The notes beneath the pieces were generated by a model. The model saw only the letters and a program-made list of their open reading frames with translations, had not been told where the DNA came from and searched no databases. A DNA stretch of 64,000 bases from Rhizobium sp. GN54 (GTDB lineage: Bacteria > Pseudomonadota > Alphaproteobacteria > Rhizobiales > Rhizobiaceae). This document shows, piece after piece, positions 1 to 8,483 of the stretch (position 1 is its first letter; each line of letters begins with the position of its first letter). The position numbers and the translations under genes were made by a program. Location: contig NZ_JAJNCZ010000003.1 in assembly GCF_021026345.1 (NCBI RefSeq), positions 124,001 through 188,000 of the forward strand, given 5' to 3'.

Positions 1-170
1 CCGGCGCCGCCATGATTGTCGACGATGTCGAAGAACTGCCGGCGCATGCGCGGTTCCCAGAACTTGTTGATGTGGGTCGCAACCCCCATCGGCCCCTCCT
101 CCCGTGGCTGCGAATGAAAGAAGGTGGCGATCTGGTTGGCCATCCGGACCAGCTTTGCATCGTGCGACAT
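1..170 (-). CDS. fdsD: Formate dehydrogenase delta subunit FdsD (3' end outside window)
   Basis: This is a partial small open frame on the minus strand, entering from the left edge; 56 codons are visible. It starts MSHDAKLVRMANQIATFFHS and contains a HINKFWEPRMR segment, the pattern of FdsD/FdhD-delta proteins of NAD-dependent formate dehydrogenases (usually about 70-80 residues). FdsD is a small accessory subunit that associates with the FdsABG complex in the cytoplasm. The start is supported by a GGAAAG ribosome-binding site a few bases upstream and by its position 11 bases after the fdhD stop, as the last gene of the fds operon. The C-terminus lies beyond base 1. Confidence 0.9.
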   Translation of the reverse strand, partial: MSHDAKLVRMANQIATFFHSQPREEGPMGVATHINKFWEPRMRRQFFDIVDNHGGA

Positions 171-181
171 CAATATCTTTC

Positions 182-1024
182 CTACCCGTTTCCGGCGCGG
201 CGCACGGCGTCGTCCGACACCGGCAGGACGTGCCCCGCGCCCGTGAAAATCTCGAACTCGTCGCCGCGCACCAGTGCGATCAGCGTCATGCCGGCCTCCT
301 CCGCCGTGCGGATGGCAAGCGCGGTCGGTGCCGAAATGGCGATGATGAAGGGGCTGCCGGTAACCGCCGTCTTCTGCACCATCTCGACGGAGACACGGCT
401 CGTGACCACTACCACACCCGCCTCGCCGCGATACCCTGCCCTTGCGGCAGCGCCCACGAGCTTGTCCAGCGCATTGTGTCGGCCCACGTCCTCGCGCACG
501 GCGATCATCCCCTTGCCGGGGACGAAGAAGCCCGCGCCGTGCACGGCCCGCGTCTCGATGTGCAGCGGCTGCAGGCCGTTCAGCAGCCGCACCGCCTCGA
601 CAACCTGGTCCTCGGTCAGCACCAGACCCGATCCGCCGACCGATGGCGTGATGCGCACGGCCTGCTCGATCGATTCGATCCCGCACAGCCCGCATCCGAC
701 CGGCCCCGCCATGTGGCGGCGGCGCGACGTCAGCGCCTCGCTCTGCGCGTCCGCGAGACGGATCTGCAGGTCGATGCCCTTGTCTTCCTCCACGACCTCG
801 ATCGCCTCGATCTCGCTGGCATCGCGGACGATTCCCTCGGTCAGGCTGAACCCGACGGCGAAATCCTGAAGGTCCGCAGGCGTGGCCATCATCACGGCAT
901 GCGTCGAGCCGTGATAGGTAAAGGCGACCGGCACCTCCTCGGGCACGATCCGCTCGCCCGCCGCCAGCCGGCCGGAACGGCGCGCAAGTTCGGGGACCGT
1001 CTTCGTCGCACGGAAGCTGCTCAT
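182..1024 (-). CDS. fdhD: Formate dehydrogenase sulfurtransferase FdhD
   Basis: A 280-residue FdhD-family protein (FdsC in fds operons). In this family the protein carries sulfur from a cysteine desulfurase to the molybdenum cofactor and helps insert it into the FdsA apoprotein. The family signature GCGLCG is present with cysteines at about 111 and 114, preceded by the basic RRRH segment at 101-104. Further conserved blocks are GFSLTEGI near 58 and REDVGRHNALDKL in the C-terminal half. It sits between fdsA (59 bases upstream) and fdsD, the usual place for this maturation factor, and is probably co-transcribed with them. Confidence 0.93.
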   Translation of the reverse strand: MSSFRATKTVPELARRSGRLAAGERIVPEEVPVAFTYHGSTHAVMMATPADLQDFAVGFSLTEGIVRDASEIEAIEVVEEDKGIDLQIRLADAQSEALTSRRRHMAGPVGCGLCGIESIEQAVRITPSVGGSGLVLTEDQVVEAVRLLNGLQPLHIETRAVHGAGFFVPGKGMIAVREDVGRHNALDKLVGAAARAGYRGEAGVVVVTSRVSVEMVQKTAVTGSPFIIAISAPTALAIRTAEEAGMTLIALVRGDEFEIFTGAGHVLPVSDDAVRRAGNG

Positions 1025-1083
1025 CGGACTTCGGCGTCCGACGAAACGCTCCCTACCGCCACACCGGCCATCGTCGCCAACTC

Positions 1084-3963
1084 CTACTCCGCCGCCTCCA
1101 GCTTGCCGGTGATCCGGCGAGAGCGGCGGGCCTGTTCGTCATACTCGATCTGCCAATCCGAAGGTCCGTTCGAGGGCGAGACCTGAACGGCCGTGACCTT
1201 GTATTCCGGGCAGTTGGTCGCCCAGTCGGAGAAGTCGGTCGTGATCACGTTCGCCTGCGTATCCGGGTGATGGAAGGTCGTATAGACCACGCCCGGCGAC
1301 ACGCGGTCGGTGATCAGCGCGCGCAGCGTCGTCTCGCCCGCCCGGCTGGCAAGCCGCACCCAGTCGCCCTCGCGGATACCACGGTTCTCGGCATCGTGCG
1401 GATGGATCTCCAGCCGGTCCTCCCCGTGCCAGACGACATTGTCGGTCCGCCGCGTCTGCGCGCCGACATTGTACTGGCTGAGGATGCGGCCGGTCGTCAG
1501 AAGCAGCGGGAAGCGCGGGCCGGTCTTCTCGTCGGTCGCGACATATTCGGTACGGATGAACTTGCCCTTGCCGCGCACGAAGCCGTCGATATGCATGATC
1601 GGCGAGCCTTGCGGATGCTTCTCGTTGCAGGGCCACTGCACCGAACCGATCTTGTCCAAGTAGTCGTAGGAGACGAGCGCGAAGCTCGGCGTGGTCGCCG
1701 CGATCTCGTCCATGATCTCGGAGGGATGGCGATAGTTCCAGGCGAGCCCCATGGCCTGCGCCATCTTCTGCGTCACCTCCCAGTCGGCATAGCCGTTGCG
1801 CGGCGTCATCACCCGGCGAACGCGGTTGATGCGGCGCTCGGCATTGGTGAAGGTGCCGTCCTTTTCCAGGAAGGTGGAGCCCGGCAGGAAGACGTGGGCG
1901 TAGTTCGCCGTCTCGTTGAGGAACAGGTCCTGCACGACGACGCATTCCATGGCGGCAAGGCCTGCCGAAACGTGCTTGGTGTCCGGGTCGGACTGAAGGA
2001 TATCCTCGCCCTGGATGTAGAGGCCCTTGAACGAGCCCTCCACGGCCGCGTCCAGCATGTTGGGGATGCGCAGGCCCGGCTCGTCGTTCAGTTCCACGCC
2101 CCAGAGCTTCTCGAAGATCGCGCGGGTCGCATCGTCGGAGATGTGGCGGTAGCCCGGCAGTTCGTGCGGGAAGGAGCCCATGTCGCAGGAGCCCTGCACA
2201 TTGTTCTGCCCGCGCAGCGGGTTCACGCCGACGCCCGGGCGGCCGATATTGCCGGTCGCCATGGCGAGGTTGGCGATGGCCATGACGGTGGTCGAGCCCT
2301 GGCTGTGCTCGGTGACGCCGAGCCCGTAGTAGATCGAGCCGTTGCCGCCGGTGGCGAACAGCCGTGCCGCGCCGCGGACGAGTTCGGCCGGAACGCCGGT
2401 GAGCGCCTCGACGGATTCCGGGCTGTTCCGGTCCTCGGAAACGAAGCCCGCCCAGTCCTCGAACTCCGACCAGTCGCAGCGCTCGCGGATGAATTTCTCG
2501 TCGAAGAGCCCTTCGGTGACGATCACATGGGCCAGCGCCGTGACCACGGCCACGTTCGTGCCGGGCCTGAGCGGCAGGTGGAAGCTCGCCTCGACATGCG
2601 CCCCCTTGACGAGGTCGATGCGGCGCGGGTCGATCACGATCAGCTTGGCGCCCTGCCGCAGCCGCTTCTTCAGCCGCGAGGCGAAGACGGGATGGCCATC
2701 GGTCGGATTGGCGCCGATGACGATGACCACGTCGGTTTCCTCGACCGAATCGAAGTTCTGCGTGCCCGCCGAGGTGCCGAAGGTCTGGCCGAGGCCGTAG
2801 CCGGTCGGCGAATGGCAGACGCGGGCGCAGGTGTCGACGTTGTTGTTGCCGAAGCCGGCGCGCACCAGCTTCTGGACGAGATAGGTCTCCTCGTTGGTGC
2901 AGCGCGACGAGGTGATGCCGCCGACGGAATCGCGGCCATACTGGTACTGGATGCGGCGGAACTCGCTCGCCACATGCGCGAACGCCTCCTCCCAGCTGAC
3001 CTCGCGCCACGGATCGGAGACCTTCTCGCGGATCATCGGATTGAGGATGCGGTCGCGGTGGGTGGAGTAGCCATAGGCGAAGCGGCCCTTGACGCAGGAG
3101 TGGCCGCGATTGGCCTGCCCGTCCTTCCACGGCACCATGCGCACGAGCTCCTCGCCGCGCATCTCCGCCTTGAACGAGCAGCCGACGCCGCAATAGGCGC
3201 AGGTTGTGACGACGGAATGCTCCGGCTGGCCGATGGCGATCACCGACTTCTCCGTCAGTGTCGCCGTCGGGCAGGCCTGTACGCAGGCGCCGCAGGAGAC
3301 GCATTCGGAGGAGACGAAGTCCTCGTGCATGCCGGCGGAGACGCGGCTGTCGAAGCCGCGGCCCTCGATCGTCAGCGCAAACGTGCCCTGCACTTCCTCG
3401 CAAGCGCGAACGCAGCGCGAGCAGACGATGCACTTGGAGCTGTCGAAGGTGAAATAGGGGTTGGATTCGTCCTTCGGCTGCCACTTGATGTTGACGGCGC
3501 CGTCGTTGCGGGCGCGCACGTGGTTCTCGCCTTCATAGCCGTAGCGCACGTCGCGCAGGCCCACCGCGCCCGCCATCTCCTGCAGTTCGCAGTCGCCGTT
3601 TGCGGCACAGGTGAGGCAATCGAGCGGATGGTCGGAGATATAGAGCTCCATCACGCCGCGGCGCACGTCCTTCAGCCGCGGCGTCTGGGTCGACACCACG
3701 AGCCCGGCCGCCACCGGCGTCGTGCAGGAGGCCGGCATGCCGGCCCGGCCCTGGATCTCCACGAGACAGAGCCGGCAGGAGCCGAAAGCATCTACCATGT
3801 CGGTGGCGCAGAGCTTGGGAATCTCGATGCCCGCTTCCATCGATGCGCGCATGATCGACGTGCCCTCCGGCACCGTGACCTCGTTGCCGTCGATCGTCAG
3901 CGTCACCATCTTTTCAGACCTGGAGGCCGGCGTGCCGTAGTCGATTTCACGAATGAGGGACAT
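1084..3963 (-). CDS. fdsA: NAD-dependent formate dehydrogenase alpha subunit FdsA
   Basis: The 959-residue catalytic subunit oxidises formate to CO2 at a bis-MGD molybdenum centre and passes electrons to FdsB. The N-terminal third looks like NuoG. A 2Fe-2S ferredoxin domain has cysteines at about 52, 63, 66 and 80, and a His-Cys3 4Fe-4S site has H112, C116, C119 and C125. Two ferredoxin-type 4Fe-4S motifs follow at 178-188 and 221-231, then the cofactor-proximal cluster at C255, C258, C262 and C290. The molybdenum ligand is an ordinary cysteine, about C383, followed by histidine (ARVCHSPTG); there is no selenocysteine codon. A strong GGAGG lies 6 bases before the chosen ATG, which rules out the internal Met19. 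It lies 62 bases downstream of fdsB. Confidence 0.96.
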   Translation of the reverse strand: MSLIREIDYGTPASRSEKMVTLTIDGNEVTVPEGTSIMRASMEAGIEIPKLCATDMVDAFGSCRLCLVEIQGRAGMPASCTTPVAAGLVVSTQTPRLKDVRRGVMELYISDHPLDCLTCAANGDCELQEMAGAVGLRDVRYGYEGENHVRARNDGAVNIKWQPKDESNPYFTFDSSKCIVCSRCVRACEEVQGTFALTIEGRGFDSRVSAGMHEDFVSSECVSCGACVQACPTATLTEKSVIAIGQPEHSVVTTCAYCGVGCSFKAEMRGEELVRMVPWKDGQANRGHSCVKGRFAYGYSTHRDRILNPMIREKVSDPWREVSWEEAFAHVASEFRRIQYQYGRDSVGGITSSRCTNEETYLVQKLVRAGFGNNNVDTCARVCHSPTGYGLGQTFGTSAGTQNFDSVEETDVVIVIGANPTDGHPVFASRLKKRLRQGAKLIVIDPRRIDLVKGAHVEASFHLPLRPGTNVAVVTALAHVIVTEGLFDEKFIRERCDWSEFEDWAGFVSEDRNSPESVEALTGVPAELVRGAARLFATGGNGSIYYGLGVTEHSQGSTTVMAIANLAMATGNIGRPGVGVNPLRGQNNVQGSCDMGSFPHELPGYRHISDDATRAIFEKLWGVELNDEPGLRIPNMLDAAVEGSFKGLYIQGEDILQSDPDTKHVSAGLAAMECVVVQDLFLNETANYAHVFLPGSTFLEKDGTFTNAERRINRVRRVMTPRNGYADWEVTQKMAQAMGLAWNYRHPSEIMDEIAATTPSFALVSYDYLDKIGSVQWPCNEKHPQGSPIMHIDGFVRGKGKFIRTEYVATDEKTGPRFPLLLTTGRILSQYNVGAQTRRTDNVVWHGEDRLEIHPHDAENRGIREGDWVRLASRAGETTLRALITDRVSPGVVYTTFHHPDTQANVITTDFSDWATNCPEYKVTAVQVSPSNGPSDWQIEYDEQARRSRRITGKLEAAE

Positions 3964-4025
3964 GGAAACCTCCGGATCAAGTCAGATGCGCCACGGGGTC
4001 AGGCCCGGACGACTTGGTTCAAATT

Positions 4026-4238
4026 CTACGCGTTCTCGGCCAGCGTGGCCGCCACAAGCGCATTGGCATGGCCATGGCCGAGACCGTGCGTCTCCTTCAG
4101 GAACGCTACGATCTGCATGTGCGCCTTACCTTCCTGCGCGCGGACGATTGCCTTCCAATGCTCGATCGGCTGGCCGTACTTCTTCTCGATCGAGGGGAAG
4201 TAGGAGGCAGGGCCTTTCAGTTTTTCCGTCTCGCTCAT
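4026..4238 (-). CDS. DUF4287-like domain, in frame with fdsB or an overlapping small gene
   Basis: This 70-codon stretch begins with its own ATG (MSETEKLKGP) and has the features of DUF4287 proteins: a PxxYFPSIEKK start, a central HWKAIVRA helix and the closing GLGHGHANALVA motif. It reads in frame with fdsB. However, the ATG is embedded in ATGA, where the TGA in the alternative frame would end fdsB with the residues WKAAE after Arg513, giving a 518-residue FdsB. A good ribosome-binding site (GGAAGG) lies 7 bases before this ATG. The likely ancestral state is a separate, translationally coupled small gene. The function of DUF4287 is not known to me. Confidence 0.6.
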   Translation of the reverse strand: MSETEKLKGPASYFPSIEKKYGQPIEHWKAIVRAQEGKAHMQIVAFLKETHGLGHGHANALVAATLAENA

Positions 4239-5792
4239 TCCGCCGCCTTCCACCCTCGGTGCCGGCGTAAAATCTTCCGGGAAATGCGTCATCGCGCTCA
4301 TCACCGGATAGGGCGTGAAGCCGCCGAGCGCGCAGAGCGAGCCGAACTTCATCGTGTTGCAGAGGTCCGCCAGAAGTTCGCGGTTCTTCTCGGGTTCGAC
4401 GCCATGGGCGATGTTGTCCGCCACCTCGACCCCGCGGGTCGAGCCGATCCGGCAGGGCGTGCATTTGCCACAGCTTTCGATGGCGCAGAACTCCATGGCG
4501 AAACGCGCCTGGTGCAGCATGTCGACCGTATCGTCGAAGACGACGATGCCGGCATGGCCGATCAGCCCGTCCTTGGCGGCGAAGCTCTCATAGTCGAACG
4601 GCGTGTCGAACAGGGCGCGCGGGAAATAGGCGCCGAGCGGGCCGCCGACCTGCACGGCCTTCACCGGCCGCTCCGAGGCCGTGCCGCCCGCAATGTGGTC
4701 GACGATCTCGCCGAGCGACAGCCCGAAGGCTGTTTCGTAGAGCCCGCCATGCTTGACATTACCGGCGATCTGGATCGGGATCGTGCCGCGCGAGCGGCCC
4801 ATGCCGAAGTCGCGGTAGAAGGTCGCGCCCCGGTCGAGGATGATCGGCACGGAGGCGAGCGAGATGACGTTGTTGATTACCGTGGGACAGTCGAACAGGC
4901 CCTTGTGCGCCGGCAGCGGCGGCTTGGCGCGGACGATGCCGCGCTTGCCCTCGAGGCTGTTGAGCAGCGCCGTCTCCTCGCCGCAGACATAGGCGCCGGC
5001 GCCGACGCGCACCTCCATGTCGAACGCGCGCCCCGAGCCCATGACCGATGGACCGAGCACGCCTTCGCGCCGCGCGATCTCGATCGCTGCGCTCATGGCG
5101 GCGATCGCGTGCGGATATTCGGAGCGGGTGTAGATGAAGCCCTTCGTGGCGCCGGTTGCAAGCCCGGCGATCGCCATGCCCTCGATCAGCACGAAGGGAT
5201 CGCCCTCCATGATCATCCGGTCGGCAAAGGTGCCACTATCGCCCTCGTCAGCATTGCAGACGATGTATTTCTGCGGCCCGGCGGCGTCGAGCACGGTCTT
5301 CCACTTGATGCCGGTCGGAAATCCGGCGCCGCCGCGGCCGCGCAGGCCGCTGTCGGTGACCTCGGTAACGATGTCGACAGGCGCCATCGCGATCGCCTTC
5401 TCCAGGCCGGTCAGCCCGCGGAAGCGCCGATAGTCGTCGAGCGAAAGCGGATCGACGATGCCGCAACGGGCAAAGGTCAGCCGCGTCTGCTGTTTCAGGA
5501 ACGGAATGTCCTTCGTCGCCCCCTGACGGAGCGGATGGTCGCCGCCCTCCAGGAAGCCGGCCGCAAACAGCGAGGCCACGTCGCCCGCCCTGACCGGGCC
5601 ATAGGCGATGCGCTCGTGATCCACGACCACCTCGACCAGCGGTTCGAGCCAGTGCATGCCGCGCGAGCCGTTGCGCACGATCGCGACGGCCACGCCCCGC
5701 TCGCCCGCCTCCCGCTCGATCGCGGCCACGACCCGGTCGGCGCCGAGCGCCAGGGCGGCTGCGTCCTTAGGAACGTAAACCTTCACCGTCAT
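4026..5792 (-). CDS. fdsB: NAD-dependent formate dehydrogenase beta subunit FdsB with C-terminal DUF4287-like extension
   Basis: A 588-residue flavoprotein subunit that takes electrons from FdsA and FdsG and reduces NAD+. The N-terminal part is the thioredoxin-like fold found in FdsB/HoxF. The NuoF-like core follows, with GLRGRGGAGFPTG at about 149-161 for nucleotide binding and a Gly-rich GAGAYVCGEETAL segment for FMN. The 4Fe-4S motif ESCGKCTPC starts at 439 (C441, C444, C447) with a fourth cysteine near 487. The start at MTVKVYVPKD overlaps the fdsG stop as ATGA. The usual protein ends near residue 518; here the frame continues through a Gly-rich junction into about 70 residues resembling DUF4287 (YFPSIEKK near the start, GLGHGHANALVA near the end). 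See the separate entry and finding. Confidence 0.93.
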   Translation of the reverse strand: MTVKVYVPKDAAALALGADRVVAAIEREAGERGVAVAIVRNGSRGMHWLEPLVEVVVDHERIAYGPVRAGDVASLFAAGFLEGGDHPLRQGATKDIPFLKQQTRLTFARCGIVDPLSLDDYRRFRGLTGLEKAIAMAPVDIVTEVTDSGLRGRGGAGFPTGIKWKTVLDAAGPQKYIVCNADEGDSGTFADRMIMEGDPFVLIEGMAIAGLATGATKGFIYTRSEYPHAIAAMSAAIEIARREGVLGPSVMGSGRAFDMEVRVGAGAYVCGEETALLNSLEGKRGIVRAKPPLPAHKGLFDCPTVINNVISLASVPIILDRGATFYRDFGMGRSRGTIPIQIAGNVKHGGLYETAFGLSLGEIVDHIAGGTASERPVKAVQVGGPLGAYFPRALFDTPFDYESFAAKDGLIGHAGIVVFDDTVDMLHQARFAMEFCAIESCGKCTPCRIGSTRGVEVADNIAHGVEPEKNRELLADLCNTMKFGSLCALGGFTPYPVMSAMTHFPEDFTPAPRVEGGGMSETEKLKGPASYFPSIEKKYGQPIEHWKAIVRAQEGKAHMQIVAFLKETHGLGHGHANALVAATLAENA

Positions 5793-6265
5793 CGGCGTGC
5801 CTCCCGGACAAGCTCGGTGGCCGCGGCGGCATCGAGGCCGGCATGGACCTCGCCGTCCAGCATCGCGCTCGGCGCGCACGAACAGAGCCCCAGACAGTAG
5901 ACCGGCTCGAGCGTGACCGCCCCGTCGAGCGTCGTCTGGTGGAAATCGATGCCGAGCAGAGCCTTGACGCGCGCGGCGACGGCATCGGCCCCCATCGACT
6001 GGCAGGCCTCGGCGCGACAGAGCTTCAGCACATGCCGCCCGGTCGGGTGATCGCGGAAATCATGGTAGAAGGTGACAACGCCATGCACCTCGGCGCGCGA
6101 CAGGTTCAGTTCCCGCGCGATCACCGGCAGGCTGTCCTGCGGCACATAGCCGAACTCGGCCTGGATTTCGTGCAGGATCGGCAGCAGCGGCCCTTCGGCC
6201 CCCTTCATCGCCGTGACGATGGCAAGGGTCCTCGCCGCCACGTCACCGGAAACATGCAGGTTCAT
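5789..6265 (-). CDS. fdsG: NAD-dependent formate dehydrogenase gamma subunit FdsG
   Basis: A 158-residue NuoE-like protein that holds one 2Fe-2S cluster and forms the NAD-reducing module with FdsB. The ligand cysteines are visible as C83 and C88 (CRAEAC) and C124 and C128 (CLGLC). The helical N-terminal half with LPILHEIQAEFGYVP is typical of the family. The start at MNLHVSGDVA is fixed by a GGGAGGA ribosome-binding site 6 bases upstream. It is the first gene of the fdsGBA-fdhD-fdsD unit, and its stop overlaps the fdsB start. Confidence 0.95.
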   Translation of the reverse strand: MNLHVSGDVAARTLAIVTAMKGAEGPLLPILHEIQAEFGYVPQDSLPVIARELNLSRAEVHGVVTFYHDFRDHPTGRHVLKLCRAEACQSMGADAVAARVKALLGIDFHQTTLDGAVTLEPVYCLGLCSCAPSAMLDGEVHAGLDAAAATELVREARR

Positions 6266-6423
6266 GCGCAATCCTCCCGAACGATGCCGGCACATCCAGC
6301 TTGCGACTGGCTGCCTGCCCGTTGCCTTCCAGCCCGACAAGCCCGGTCTTCCGCCTTTAAGTGCCCGGCATTGCAAGCTTCTCAGGGAAGCCGTGAGGGG
6401 TCAATAACGTCATACCGTCGATT

Positions 6424-6440
6424 GATAGAAAAATCCTATC
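6424..6440 (-). promoter_or_regulatory. OxyR-like LysR operator: GATAG-N7-CTATC inverted repeat
   Basis: The minus strand carries GATAGGATTTTTCTATC, a perfect 5-bp inverted repeat around 7 bases. It fits the ATAG-N7-CTAT pattern known for OxyR-type LysR regulators. It touches the stop codon of the upstream LysR gene and lies about 160 bases before the fdsG start. The inference is that the LysR protein binds here to control the fds operon. Confidence 0.55.
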
Positions 6441-7332
6441 ATCTCAGTTCCTGCTCTGCCAGCAGGCGCGCCTCGTGCAGCAGGGCCGACACCAGCGGCG
6501 TGAACGGCTCGCGATGCGTCGCCACCAGCCCGACGATGTGATGCGGCGCAGGATCGACAATCGGGATGATATTGATCTCGTCGTGAAATCCGAAGGAAAG
6601 CGCCACGTTTCGCGGCATGATGCTGCACCAGCGCCCCGTCCGGACATGGGAGAACAGCACGATCATCGAGTTCGATTCCAGCTTCGGATTCACGCCGACG
6701 CCCGCCTCGGCGAAGTGGCTGTTGATGATCCGCCGGTTCTGCATATCGGCCGTCAATAGACAAAGGCTAAGATCGGCCACTTCCCGCCAGGTCACATTTT
6801 CACGATCGGCAAGGGGACCGTGCTTCGCCGTGATCAGGTGATAGTGCTCGAGATGGAGGGGAACGCTGGTGACGCGGCCGAGCGGCTCGTTCTCCAGATA
6901 GGTCAGCCCGGCATCGATCTCCAGGTTTTCCAGGAGGCTGAGGATCTGCAGCGAATTGGCCGAAATCACCGAGAAGGTCACGTCCGGGTGCTTCTGCTGG
7001 AAGGGGGCGGTGATCCGCGGCACCATGGCGAGCGTCGTCGGAATGGCGGCAAGGCGGATATGGCCGGAAAGCCCCTTTCGCGCCGCCCGCATCTCCTCGC
7101 GCATGGTGCGCGCATCGCCGACGATGCGCCTTGCCCATTCCAGCACGCGCTGCCCTTCCGGCGTGAGCCCCTGGAAGCGCGAGCCGCGATTGACCAGCAC
7201 GACGCCGAGCTGATCCTCGAGTTGGCGGATCGCCGCCGACAGCGTCGGCTGCGAGATGCCGAGTTCGTCGGCGGCCCTGGCGAAATGCCGCTCGCGCGCA
7301 AGCGCGATGAAATATTCCAGCTTGTCGATCAT
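6439..7332 (-). CDS. LysR-family regulator, probable regulator of the fds operon
   Basis: A 297-residue LysR-type transcriptional regulator with an N-terminal winged helix-turn-helix (residues about 3-60; HFARAADELGISQPTLSAAI) and a C-terminal co-inducer domain. The start at MIDKLEYF has a GGGGAG motif upstream; an in-frame TTG three codons earlier is less likely. It lies directly upstream of fdsG on the same strand, separated by about 170 bases that hold an OxyR-like inverted repeat. Related LysR genes sit beside fds operons in other proteobacteria, so a role in formate-responsive control is likely but not shown here. It also faces acuI across a 100-base divergent promoter region. Confidence 0.88.
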   Translation of the reverse strand: MIDKLEYFIALARERHFARAADELGISQPTLSAAIRQLEDQLGVVLVNRGSRFQGLTPEGQRVLEWARRIVGDARTMREEMRAARKGLSGHIRLAAIPTTLAMVPRITAPFQQKHPDVTFSVISANSLQILSLLENLEIDAGLTYLENEPLGRVTSVPLHLEHYHLITAKHGPLADRENVTWREVADLSLCLLTADMQNRRIINSHFAEAGVGVNPKLESNSMIVLFSHVRTGRWCSIMPRNVALSFGFHDEINIIPIVDPAPHHIVGLVATHREPFTPLVSALLHEARLLAEQELR

Positions 7333-7432
7333 CTGCAGCAACTCCCCGCCCCTTCATACAAAAGAACGGTGGCGCGACAAACGGGGCAGGCTCTATAGAT
7401 GGGGCGAGGAAAGCGGGAAGAGGATCGACGCG

Positions 7433-8428
7433 ATGACATTCAGGGCGCTCCTGGTGGAAAAGGGCGAAGACGGCACGGTATCGGCCTCGGTGCAGGAACT
7501 CGCCGACGACAGGCTGCCGGACGGCGAGGTGACGGTCGCCGTCGAATATTCCACCCTGAACTACAAGGACGGGCTCTGCATCACCGGCAAGGGCGGCCTG
7601 GTGCGCAGCTTTCCACATGTCCCCGGCATCGATTTCGCCGGCACGGTCGAAGCCTCGTCCGATCCGCGCTTCCGGCCCGGCGACAAGGTGGTGCTGACCG
7701 GCTGGCGCGTCGGCGAGACCTGGTGGGGCGGCTATGCCACCCGGGCGCGCGTCAAGGGCGACTGGCTCGTGCCCCTGCCCAAGGCGCTGACGACGCACGA
7801 GGCCATGGCCATCGGCACCGCCGGCCTGACGGCGATGCTCGCGGTCATCGCGCTGGAAAAGGCGGGGCTCTCGCCGCCCCGCGGCGAGGTGCTGGTGACG
7901 GGAGCGGCCGGCGGTGTCGGGTCCGTCGCCGTCGCCATCCTCTCCCGTCTCGGCTATCGCGTCGCAGCGGTGACCGGCCGGCCGGAAGCGGAAACCTATC
8001 TGCGCGGGCTCGGCGCCGACACGATCATCGACCGCGCCGAGCTTGCCGAAGCCTCGGACAAGCCGCTGGAATCCGAGCGCTGGGCGGGCGCCATCGATTC
8101 GGTCGGCGGCGACATGCTGATGCGCGTCCTCAAGCAGGTGAAATATGACGGCGCCGTCGCCGCGATCGGGCTTGCCGGCAGCGCCGCCATTCCCTCCTTC
8201 ACCGTGATCCCCTTCATCCTGCGCGGGGTGAGCCTGCTCGGCATCGATTCGGTCATGCGCCCGCGCGACGAGCGCCTCGACGCCTGGAGCCGCATCGCCA
8301 CCGACCTGCCGCTGGACAAGCTGGACGACATGGTCAGCGAACACGGGCTGGCCGATCTGCCGGCGCTGGCGTCGGCCGTCCTTCAGGGCAAGGTCAGGGG
8401 ACGGGCCGTCATCGACGTCCGGCGATAG
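7433..8428 (+). CDS. acuI: Acrylyl-CoA reductase (NADPH)-like AcuI, MDR superfamily
   Basis: A 331-residue zinc-free medium-chain dehydrogenase/reductase of the AcuI/YhdH type. Characterised members reduce acrylyl-CoA to propionyl-CoA with NADPH, for example in 3-hydroxypropionate or DMSP metabolism and acrylate detoxification. Visible features are the YSTLNYKDGL block near 39-48, PGIDFAGTV near 64-72 and the dinucleotide-binding GAAGGVGSVAV at 157-167. The start MTFRALLVEK is chosen by family length (about 325-330) and conserved beginning. It is divergent from the LysR gene and convergent with the ArsR gene, so it is probably monocistronic. Confidence 0.9.
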   Translation: MTFRALLVEKGEDGTVSASVQELADDRLPDGEVTVAVEYSTLNYKDGLCITGKGGLVRSFPHVPGIDFAGTVEASSDPRFRPGDKVVLTGWRVGETWWGGYATRARVKGDWLVPLPKALTTHEAMAIGTAGLTAMLAVIALEKAGLSPPRGEVLVTGAAGGVGSVAVAILSRLGYRVAAVTGRPEAETYLRGLGADTIIDRAELAEASDKPLESERWAGAIDSVGGDMLMRVLKQVKYDGAVAAIGLAGSAAIPSFTVIPFILRGVSLLGIDSVMRPRDERLDAWSRIATDLPLDKLDDMVSEHGLADLPALASAVLQGKVRGRAVIDVRR

Positions 8429-8483
8429 GCGCGGTTGCAGGCGGCATGCCTGCCGTGCCGCCGAAAAGACGCGAAGGCAGGCC

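Noticed and set aside
2780-2850. Possible selenocysteine at the molybdenum ligand of FdsA
   Set aside because: The position before the conserved histidine is an ordinary cysteine codon, and no in-frame TGA is present in fdsA.
1267-4203. A 978-codon open frame on the plus strand opposite fdsA
   Set aside because: It is antisense to a fully supported fdsA, has an Arg/His/Asp-rich composition with no domain and no ribosome-binding site. It arises from the codon bias of a GC-rich gene.
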